Source: Pseudomonadota bacterium (GTDB taxonomy: Bacteria; Pseudomonadota; Gammaproteobacteria; Steroidobacterales; Steroidobacteraceae). Taken from it: a stretch of DNA of 5,593 nt. Positions 1 to 5,593 of the stretch are shown in pieces (the first letter of the stretch is position 1; every line of letters begins with the position of its first letter). Location of the stretch: assembly GCA_021808035.1 (NCBI GenBank), contig JAKBCG010000183.1, positions 1 through 5,593 on the forward strand. Reading direction: 5' to 3'. Both the position numbers and the translations under genes were made by a program. The notes under the pieces are model-generated. The model was not told where the DNA came from. It saw only the letters and a program-made list of their open reading frames with translations, and made no database searches.

Positions 1-3000
1 CCGACTTGAGTCGTTCGGCGATCTCCTCGTCGCTCGGCAGCGATTCGAGCGCCCGGTTGAGCTGCCCGGCGCGCTCCAGCGCGCGCAGCAGGAAGGCGCC
101 CTCGCCGAGGCGCTCCTTCGCCTGATCCTGGGTCACGCTGATCGCGAGGCCCTGCAGGTAATTGTTCCGCAGCACGAGCGCAGCGACCTCGTCGGTCATC
201 TTCGCGAGCAGGCGGTCGCGCGCCGCGCGGGTGATCTCGCCCGCCTGCACCGCCCCGTTCAGCAGGATCTTCAGGTTGACCTCGACGTCGGAGGTGTTTA
301 CGCCGGCCGAGTTGTCGATGAAGTCGGTGTTCAGGCGTCCGCCGCGACGCGCGTATTCGATCCTCGCGGCCTGTGACAGGCCGAGGTTGCCGCCTTCACC
401 GACGACCTTGCAGCGCAGGTCGCGCGCGTCGACGCGGACCGCGTCGTTGGTCCGGTCACCGACGTCCGCATGGCTCTCGTTGCTCGCCTTCACGTAGGTG
501 CCGATGCCGCCGTTCCACAGCAGGTCGACGTCGAGCCTGAGGATCGCCTTGATCGCCTCGTTCGGCGTGGTCTGCGCCGGCAGCCCGAGCAGTGCTTGCG
601 CCTCCCGCGACAGCGGGATGCTCTTCGCGTTGCGCAGATAGATTCCGCCGCCCTTCGACAGCAGGTCGGTCGAGTAGTCCTCCCAGCTCGAGCGCGGCAG
701 CTTGAACAGGCGGAGGCGCTCGCGGAACGAACGCGCCGCGTCCGGGGCGGGATCGATGAACACGTGCTGGTGGTTGAACGCGGCGAGCAGGCGGATGTGC
801 GGAGACTGCAGCATGCCGTTGCCGAACACGTCGCCCGCCATGTCGCCGATCCCCGCGACGGTGAATTCCCGGCGCTGGATGTCGACGCCCATCTCGCGGA
901 AGTGCCGTTTCACGCACTCCCAGGCGCCGCGCGCGGTGATCGCCATCTTCTTGTGGTCGTAACCGGCCGAACCGCCGGAGGCGAACGCGTCGCCGAGCCA
1001 GAATCCATAACTCTCGGAGATCTCGTTCGCGATGTCGGAGAACGTCGCGGTGCCCTTGTCGGCCGCGACGACGAGATACGGATCGTCCTCATCGTGCCGG
1101 ACGACCTGGCGCGGGGGCACGATGCGTTCGCCCGCGATGTTGTCGGTCAGATCGAGCAGGCCGCGGATCAAGGTGCGATAGCACGCGACGACCTCCGCCT
1201 GTTGTGCGTCGCGCCCGCCCTCGGGGAGCCGCTTCGCGACGAAACCGCCCTTCGCGCCGACCGGCACGATCATCGTGTTCTTGACGTTCTGGGCCTTCAT
1301 CAACCCGAGGATCTCGGTGCGGAAGTCCTCCAGGCGGTCCGACCAGCGGATGCCGCCGCGCGCGACGCGTCCCATGCGCAGGTGCACGCCCTCCATCCGG
1401 GTCGAATACAGGAAGATCTCCCACAGCGGCTTCGGCAACGGCAGTTCCCGCAGCCGCTGGCTCGCGATCTTGAAGGACAGGTAGTCCTTCTCGGCCCCGG
1501 CCGCGTCGTGCTGCCATGCGTTCGTGCGCACGGTGGAATCGATCGCATTCCACAGCGCCCGCAGGATCCGGTCCTCGTCCGACCGGCGGACCGCCTCGAG
1601 CGCGGCGCCGAGCGAGCCGTTCAGTCGCTTCTCGGCCGAGCGGCGCGGCCCGGTCGCGATCTGCGGATCGAAGCGCGCGACGAACAGGTCGGCGAGCAGC
1701 CGGGCGGCGGCTGCGTTCTGCGTGAGCACCTGCGCGACGTATCCCTGGCTGTACGGCAGTCCGGTCTGCAGCAGGTAGCGGGAGTACGCGCGCAGCACGT
1801 TGACCAGCCGCCACGGCACTCCCGCGTGCAGCGTCAGCCGGTTGAGACCGTCGTTGTCCATCCGGCCCGACCAGACCGCGGTGAACGTGTTCTTCAACTC
1901 GGCCGCGCGCGCCTCGAACCGCGCCTGGACCGTCCCGGGCACCTCGAGCTCCAGGTCCTGGATCCAGCCGTGCTGGCCGTCCAGGTAATCGAGCCCGTAG
2001 GGCCGCTCGGCGATCACCCGCAGCCCCATGTTCTCGAGCATCGGCAGCAGGTCCGAGATCGGGATCGCGTCGCCATCGCGGAAGATCTTCAGGAACACCC
2101 GATCCCTGCGCTTCGGATCGGCGCGGTAGAGGTCGAGCTGCGGCTTCGTCCGATCGCGCGCGATCGCTTCGAGGAACGATACGTCGTTCGCGGCCACCTC
2201 ACCGCCGAAGTCCTCCGTGTAGGCGGCCGGAAAGGCCGGCGCGTATTTCTCGAACAGCTCGAGCGCATGAGCCTCGTCCAGACGGGCAAGCAACGCGGAC
2301 TTGAACCCGTCAGCCCAGGAGCGCACCGCCGCCTCGATCGCATGCTCGACCGTCGCCGCATCGACCCGCTGCGCCTCGTTCGGCTGCGTGCGCGCGACGA
2401 CGTGGATGCGGGCGAGGTTCGACTGCGCGATCTCGACCTGCGAGTCGAGGTGGAACGCTTCGGTCGCTTCCTGCAGCACCCGCTCGATGCGCTGGCGGAC
2501 CTGCGTGTTGTACTTCTCGCGCGGGACGAACACGAGGCAGGAGTAGAAGCGCCGGAACGGATCGCGGCGCATCAACAGGCGCACGCGCGGGCGCTCCTGC
2601 AGGCCGAAGATCCCGCCGGCGATGCGCACGAGATCCGGGACGCTCGCCTGGAACAGCTCGTCGCACGGAAAGGACTCGAGAATGTGCTGCAGCGCCTTGC
2701 CGTCGTGGCTGTCCGGCGCGAGCGCGAACTCGGCGACCACGCGCGCGACCTTGTGGCGGACCAGCGGAATCTCGCGCGGATTCGCGTTGTACGCGCTCGA
2801 GGTCCACAGGCCGAGGAAACGCCGCTCGCCGAGCAGCCGCCCCGACGGGTCGAATCGCTTCACGCCGACGTAGTCGAGGTAGCCGGCGCGATGCACGGTC
2901 GACTGGGTGTTCGATTTGGTGACCAGCGCGAGCTCGCTGCGGCGGCTCTCGCGCCGGATGTCGCCCGGCAGCGCGCGCGCGCCCGGCGCGCCGCGCCGAT

Positions 3001-3799
3001 GCCCGCGCCGCAGAATTCCGAGGCCGGTCTCCTCGACCGGCACCAAGGTCTCGCGTCCGGGCGCGCCGCCGAGCCGGTATTCCCGATAGCCGAGGAACGT
3101 GAAGTGCCGGTCGACCATCCAGTCGAGCAGGGCCCGGGTCTCCTCGGCGTCACGTTCGTCGCCACGCATCGGGCCGTGTTGCAGCTCGTGCGCGATCTCC
3201 CGCGCCGCCGCCTCCATCCTGTGCCAGTCGGTGAACGCGAGCCTCACGTCGTCCAGGTTGCGCTCGATCTCCTGCGCGAGCGCGCCGAGCCCCGCGGCGT
3301 CGACGATGCGGTCGACCTCGATGTGCTGGAAGGACTCCAGGCGGGTCGCGCGCGCGTCCTCGCGCGCGGTACGCGGATGCAATGACGTGAGGTTTCCCCG
3401 CGAGTCGCGCGCGACCGCGAAGATCGGGTGCGCGAGGAAGTGCATCGTGAGGCCGCGACGCTGGAACGCGAGGCCGATCGAGTCGACGAGGAACGGCATG
3501 TCCTCGCCGACCATTTCGACGACCGTGTGCGGCGAGGCGTAGCCATGCTCGCGCACGGTCGGGTTGAACACGCGGACCGCGCAGCGGCCGCGGCGCCGCG
3601 CGCGCGCGAACTTCAGGTGCGCGAGCGCGCTCGCGGCGAGCTCCGCGGGATCGCGGGTGGCGATGTCCTGCGGGTCGACGTTCGCGAAGTACGCGCGCAG
3701 GTACGACGCGGCGTGCACGCCGGCGACGGGGCTGCGTCGCACGGTCGCGGCGATCGCCGCGATCGCCTGCTGCTGGGACTCGGACATCGTCAACGACAT
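1..3799 (-). CDS. gdhB: Large NAD-dependent glutamate dehydrogenase (Bac_GDH / GDH-180 class), C-terminus beyond window
   Basis: Cytoplasmic enzyme converting L-glutamate plus NAD+ to 2-oxoglutarate, ammonia and NADH. I read the frame from ATG 3799 to the left edge and found no stop or frameshift in 1266 codons. The family is usually about 1600 residues, so roughly 340 C-terminal residues lie outside. The N-terminal regulatory half carries PHTVVEMVGEDMPFLVDS (about residues 90-107), a hallmark of this family, and FVPREKYNT (about 423-431). The catalytic half shows ARGGIRWSDR, then NVKN and VGAKGGF with Lys850 matching the catalytic lysine of small glutamate dehydrogenases. AADKGTATFSD follows, with Asp914 the likely catalytic acid. 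A Rossmann dinucleotide loop GIGDMAGD lies at 983-990, then LLWNGGIGTY near 1095 and GEGGNLGLSQ near 1138. ATG 3799 is chosen over the in-frame ATG 3787 because GGAAGGAG sits 9 bases upstream. Homologues are allosterically regulated (for example by arginine in Pseudomonas), but this cannot be inferred here. The symbol follows Pseudomonas usage. Confidence 0.96.
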   Translation of the reverse strand, partial: MSLTMSESQQQAIAAIAATVRRSPVAGVHAASYLRAYFANVDPQDIATRDPAELAASALAHLKFARARRRGRCAVRVFNPTVREHGYASPHTVVEMVGEDMPFLVDSIGLAFQRRGLTMHFLAHPIFAVARDSRGNLTSLHPRTAREDARATRLESFQHIEVDRIVDAAGLGALAQEIERNLDDVRLAFTDWHRMEAAAREIAHELQHGPMRGDERDAEETRALLDWMVDRHFTFLGYREYRLGGAPGRETLVPVEETGLGILRRGHRRGAPGARALPGDIRRESRRSELALVTKSNTQSTVHRAGYLDYVGVKRFDPSGRLLGERRFLGLWTSSAYNANPREIPLVRHKVARVVAEFALAPDSHDGKALQHILESFPCDELFQASVPDLVRIAGGIFGLQERPRVRLLMRRDPFRRFYSCLVFVPREKYNTQVRQRIERVLQEATEAFHLDSQVEIAQSNLARIHVVARTQPNEAQRVDAATVEHAIEAAVRSWADGFKSALLARLDEAHALELFEKYAPAFPAAYTEDFGGEVAANDVSFLEAIARDRTKPQLDLYRADPKRRDRVFLKIFRDGDAIPISDLLPMLENMGLRVIAERPYGLDYLDGQHGWIQDLELEVPGTVQARFEARAAELKNTFTAVWSGRMDNDGLNRLTLHAGVPWRLVNVLRAYSRYLLQTGLPYSQGYVAQVLTQNAAAARLLADLFVARFDPQIATGPRRSAEKRLNGSLGAALEAVRRSDEDRILRALWNAIDSTVRTNAWQHDAAGAEKDYLSFKIASQRLRELPLPKPLWEIFLYSTRMEGVHLRMGRVARGGIRWSDRLEDFRTEILGLMKAQNVKNTMIVPVGAKGGFVAKRLPEGGRDAQQAEVVACYRTLIRGLLDLTDNIAGERIVPPRQVVRHDEDDPYLVVAADKGTATFSDIANEISESYGFWLGDAFASGGSAGYDHKKMAITARGAWECVKRHFREMGVDIQRREFTVAGIGDMAGDVFGNGMLQSPHIRLLAAFNHQHVFIDPAPDAARSFRERLRLFKLPRSSWEDYSTDLLSKGGGIYLRNAKSIPLSREAQALLGLPAQTTPNEAIKAILRLDVDLLWNGGIGTYVKASNESHADVGDRTNDAVRVDARDLRCKVVGEGGNLGLSQAARIEYARRGGRLNTDFIDNSAGVNTSDVEVNLKILLNGAVQAGEITRAARDRLLAKMTDEVAALVLRNNYLQGLAISVTQDQAKERLGEGAFLLRALERAGQLNRALESLPSDEEIAERLKS

Positions 3800-3835
3800 G
3801 GGACCGATCTCCTTCCGGCCGACGACCGACCGTCT
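3800..3835 (-). other. 36-base gap between the E2 and glutamate dehydrogenase genes
   Basis: The only non-coding stretch in the window. It holds the ribosome-binding site, a short GGTCGGTCG direct repetition and some G+C-rich sequence. I see no stem-loop followed by a T run and no recognisable -35/-10 pair, so read-through from the E2 gene into the dehydrogenase gene is the simplest reading. A weak promoter inside the E2 coding region cannot be excluded by eye. Confidence 0.6.
3809..3816 (-). promoter_or_regulatory. Strong ribosome-binding site of the glutamate dehydrogenase gene
   Basis: On the minus strand this reads GGAAGGAG and is followed by 9 bases before ATG 3799. It is a near-ideal Shine-Dalgarno sequence with normal spacing. 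From the second in-frame ATG (3787) it would be 21 bases away, so it fixes the start at 3799. It contrasts with the E2 gene upstream, which has no such site, and implies independent, efficient initiation on the same transcript. Confidence 0.8.
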
Positions 3836-4933
3836 CTAACGGGGTTCCTGCAGGTCCGCGATCACGGCGGCGAGGAACCGGCATGCTTCACCGCCGGTCA
3901 CGCAGCGGTGATCGAAGCTGAGCGAGAGCGGCAACCGGCGCCGCGCGACGATCCGTTCGCCGAGCGCGACCGGCTCGACCCGCACCATGCCGGCGCCGAG
4001 GATGCCGACCGCCGGCGGCACGACCTGCGGGACCGCGTAGCGCCCGGCGACCATGCCGTAGTTCGACAGCGTGAACGTCGCGTCGCGCAGGTCCTCCGGT
4101 GCGAGCGTGCGCGCGTGCGCGGCCGCCTTGCGTTCGGCGAGCGCGGCGGCCAGCGCCGCCGGGTCGAGCGTGCCCGCGTCGCGGATCACCGGGACGATCA
4201 GACCGTCCGCGGTGTCGACCGCGACCGCGAGGTCGAGACGCGGTTGCAGGGTGCGCGCATCGCGCTCGGGGTCGAACCAGGCGTTCAGCGCCGGCTCCAC
4301 CCGGACCGCCGCCGCGATCGCGCGGATCAGCCGCGGCGTGTAGCCGCCCGCCCGTTCCCAGCCGCCGAGGTCGGCGTCGTCGCAGACGGTGCTGAGCGCG
4401 ACCTGCGCATGGGCGAGCGTCATCGAGGCGCGCATCGCGCGTCGCAGCCCGCGCAGGGGCTGGGTCGCGGGATCGGCGGCCCGCGGCGCCGCGCCGAGCA
4501 CGTCGTCGATCGTGATCAGGCCCGCCCGGCCGGTCCCGGCGACGGACCCGAGGTCGATCGCGAGGCGTCGCGCGAGCGCTCTCGCGGCGGGCACCGCGCG
4601 CGCGCGCCGGGTTGCGCCCCGGTCGTCGTGCCGCCCGGCGTCGGCGACCGGTTCCGGCGGCAGTTCGACGCTCGATCGCGGGATCACGCCGACGACGGTT
4701 CCGTCGTCGAAATCGATCAGCGGCGCGCCGGTCGCGATCACGTCGCCCGGCGCGCCGTGCAGCGCGAGCACCGTGCCCGCGAACGGCGCCGGGACCTCGA
4801 CGACCGCCTTCGCCGTCTCGACCGAGACCATCGGTTGATCGGCGGCGACGCGGTCGCCGGGCTGCACGTGCCACGCGACGATCTCGGCCTCGCTCAACCC
4901 TTCGCCGAGATCCGGCAGCGGGAAGGTCGTCAT
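3836..4933 (-). CDS. Dihydrolipoamide acyltransferase (E2) of a 2-oxoacid dehydrogenase complex
   Basis: Core subunit that takes the acyl group from E1 on a swinging lipoyl arm and passes it to CoA. The protein has 365 residues. A single lipoyl domain occupies about 1-80: it opens MTTFPLPDLGEGLSEAEIV and carries VETAKAVVEVP with lipoyl-accepting Lys42. A peripheral-subunit-binding domain follows at about 113-148 (AVPAARALARRL...GTGRAGLITIDDVL), which holds E3 and/or E1. The catalytic acyltransferase domain runs from about 158 to the end, with LDLAVAVDTADGLIVPVI (233-250), SNYGMVAG (290-297) and active-site His342 in SFDHRCVTGGEA. The Asp usual in DHRxxDG is Thr346. Linkers are short (about 30 and 10 residues), making it compact for an E2. 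The start at 4933 matches the lipoyl domain's first residue and overlaps the E1 beta stop; the frame stays open upstream but only as a shadow of E1 beta. Substrate (pyruvate or branched-chain) is not resolvable; pdhC would be the symbol if pyruvate. Confidence 0.95.
   Translation of the reverse strand: MTTFPLPDLGEGLSEAEIVAWHVQPGDRVAADQPMVSVETAKAVVEVPAPFAGTVLALHGAPGDVIATGAPLIDFDDGTVVGVIPRSSVELPPEPVADAGRHDDRGATRRARAVPAARALARRLAIDLGSVAGTGRAGLITIDDVLGAAPRAADPATQPLRGLRRAMRASMTLAHAQVALSTVCDDADLGGWERAGGYTPRLIRAIAAAVRVEPALNAWFDPERDARTLQPRLDLAVAVDTADGLIVPVIRDAGTLDPAALAAALAERKAAAHARTLAPEDLRDATFTLSNYGMVAGRYAVPQVVPPAVGILGAGMVRVEPVALGERIVARRRLPLSLSFDHRCVTGGEACRFLAAVIADLQEPR
4930..4933 (-). other. ATGA stop/start overlap coupling E1 beta to E2
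   Basis: On the minus strand ATGA contains the E2 start ATG (4933-4931) and the E1 beta stop TGA (4932-4930). The bases just upstream of the ATG (GCCGACCCGCG) contain no purine-rich Shine-Dalgarno sequence. E2 translation therefore probably depends on ribosomes finishing E1 beta, a common way to keep subunits of one complex in proportion. The coupling is inferred from the overlap; the overlap itself is read directly. Confidence 0.8.
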
Positions 4934-5593
4934 CGCGGGTCGGCCATCGTGCCGCGGACCGCGTCGACGATCCGGCGGACGCTCGGAATGTACTCCCGTT
5001 CGAGCCGGTGGAGCGGCATCACCGTATCGTAGCCGGTGACGCGGCGGATCGGTGCGAGCAGGTCGAACAAGCCGTCCTCGGCGGCGATCGCGGCGATCTC
5101 GGCGCCGACGCCGACGTTGCGCGCCGCTTCCTGGACGATCACCAGGCGTCCGGTCTTCGCGACCGAGTCGAGGATCGTCGTCGCGTCGATCGGACTCAAG
5201 GTCGCCAGGTCGATCACCTCGGCGTCGACGCCGGTGTCGGCGAGCTCGGCCGCGGCCTGCAGGGTCTCGGCGATCATCGCGCCCCAGGCGACGATCGTCA
5301 CGTCGGCCCCTTCGCGCAGCACGAACGCCCGGTCGAGCGGCAGCGCGCGGCCGTCGTCGGGGACTTCCTGGCGCGACGCGCGGTACAGCCGGGTCGGCTC
5401 GAGGAACATCACCGGGTCCGGATCCCGGATCGCCGCGAGCAGCAGTCCGTAGGCGCGCGCGGGCGACGAGGGGCTCACGACGCGCAGCCCCGGGACGTGG
5501 CACAACAAGGTCTCGACGCTCTCGGAGTGATGCTCGGGCGCATGGATCCCGCCGCCGTGCGGCATCCGCATCACGATCGGGCAGGTCAGGCGC
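4930..5593 (-). CDS. 2-oxoacid dehydrogenase E1 beta subunit (pyruvate or branched-chain type), N-terminus beyond window
   Basis: Beta chain of the thiamine-diphosphate-dependent E1 heterotetramer, which decarboxylates the 2-oxoacid and acylates the E2 lipoyl group. The 220 visible residues are the C-terminal part of a family usually about 325 long, so roughly 100 residues lie beyond the right edge. Visible marks, numbered from the first complete codon: CPIVMRMPHGGGIHAPEHHSES (4-25), whose second His (22) aligns with the conserved His of the usual QHSQ motif; PGLRVVSPSSPARAYGLL (34-51); DPVMFLEPTRLYR (59-71); then a transketolase C-terminal domain from about 95 (GADVTIVAWGAM, VIDLATLSPID, EREYIPSVRRI). 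It overlaps the E2 start by 4 bases, and an E1 alpha gene is expected immediately upstream. The GGGIHAPEHHSES form belongs to heterotetrameric 2-oxoacid dehydrogenases generally, so the substrate is left open; pdhB would fit if pyruvate. Confidence 0.94.
   Translation of the reverse strand, partial: RLTCPIVMRMPHGGGIHAPEHHSESVETLLCHVPGLRVVSPSSPARAYGLLLAAIRDPDPVMFLEPTRLYRASRQEVPDDGRALPLDRAFVLREGADVTIVAWGAMIAETLQAAAELADTGVDAEVIDLATLSPIDATTILDSVAKTGRLVIVQEAARNVGVGAEIAAIAAEDGLFDLLAPIRRVTGYDTVMPLHRLEREYIPSVRRIVDAVRGTMADPR

Noticed and set aside
2963..3003. Runs of alternating CG (also near 3595-3610 and 4590-4612) that could form Z-DNA or be repeats
   Set aside because: They lie within coding sequence and encode Ala/Arg-rich stretches with G+C-biased codons. 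There is no repeat unit beyond the dinucleotide and no sign of a mobile or regulatory element.
470..3385. A 971-codon open frame on the plus strand, directly opposite the glutamate dehydrogenase gene
   Set aside because: It is exactly codon-aligned antisense to the dehydrogenase frame. In G+C-rich genes the minus-strand codons rarely contain the triplets that would give stops in this opposing frame. Its translation is Arg/Val/Asp/Leu-rich, with no family motif I recognise, while the minus strand has clear conserved motifs along its whole length.
3785..3787. Second in-frame ATG as the start of the glutamate dehydrogenase
   Set aside because: The Shine-Dalgarno sequence would lie 21 bases away, too far for normal initiation. 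The ATG at 3799 has it at 9 bases.
3150..3884. A 244-codon minus-strand open frame spanning the E2 end and the dehydrogenase start
   Set aside because: It is in a different frame from both recognised genes. The recognised dehydrogenase frame carries the family motif PHTVVEMVGEDMPF and the ribosome-binding site; this one has no motif.
3428..5032. A 534-codon open frame on the plus strand opposite the E2 gene and parts of its neighbours
   Set aside because: Its translation is low-complexity, rich in Arg, Asp and His, without recognisable domains. It spans three real genes on the other strand, as expected of a G+C-driven shadow.
4934..5503. Upstream extension of the E2 open frame, which would give a 555-residue protein
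   Set aside because: The extension lies inside the E1 beta gene in another frame and has Arg/Gly/Asp-rich, non-homologous sequence. The lipoyl domain begins exactly at Met 4933, which also makes the ATGA overlap with the E1 beta stop.

Overview
The window is a high-G+C stretch (clearly more than half G/C, with almost every third codon position G or C) carrying three genes. All three lie on the minus strand and cover nearly every base. In transcription order (high to low coordinates) they are: the C-terminal two thirds of a 2-oxoacid dehydrogenase E1 beta subunit (cut by the right edge), a complete compact lipoyl-bearing E2 acyltransferase, and the first 1266 codons of a large (about 180 kDa class) NAD-dependent glutamate dehydrogenase (cut by the left edge). 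The separate E1 beta chain, the E2 with an ETAKA lipoylation site, and the large Bac_GDH-type enzyme together suggest a high-G+C member of the Pseudomonadota, most likely gammaproteobacterial. The genus cannot be read from this sequence.

Layout: E1 beta (5593 down to 4930) overlaps E2 (4933 down to 3836) by 4 bases in an ATGA stop/start, which is typical of translational coupling and of subunits of one complex. A 36-base gap (3835-3800) containing a strong GGAAGGAG ribosome-binding site separates E2 from the glutamate dehydrogenase start at 3799. I see no terminator or obvious promoter in that gap, so the three genes look like one transcription unit. An E1 alpha gene would be expected just beyond the right edge.

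How they work together: E1 and E2, with an E3 dihydrolipoamide dehydrogenase, oxidatively decarboxylate a 2-oxoacid (pyruvate or a branched-chain 2-oxoacid) to an acyl-CoA and NADH. The glutamate dehydrogenase oxidatively deaminates glutamate to 2-oxoglutarate, ammonia and NADH. The shared layout suggests joint expression of enzymes feeding carbon from amino or keto acids into the TCA cycle, but this is inference from gene order.

The very long open frames on the plus strand (470-3385 and 3428-5032) are antisense shadows produced by G+C-rich codon usage. I found no RNA genes, mobile elements, CRISPR arrays or sign of a novel system. This looks like ordinary core metabolism with a few points worth checking.
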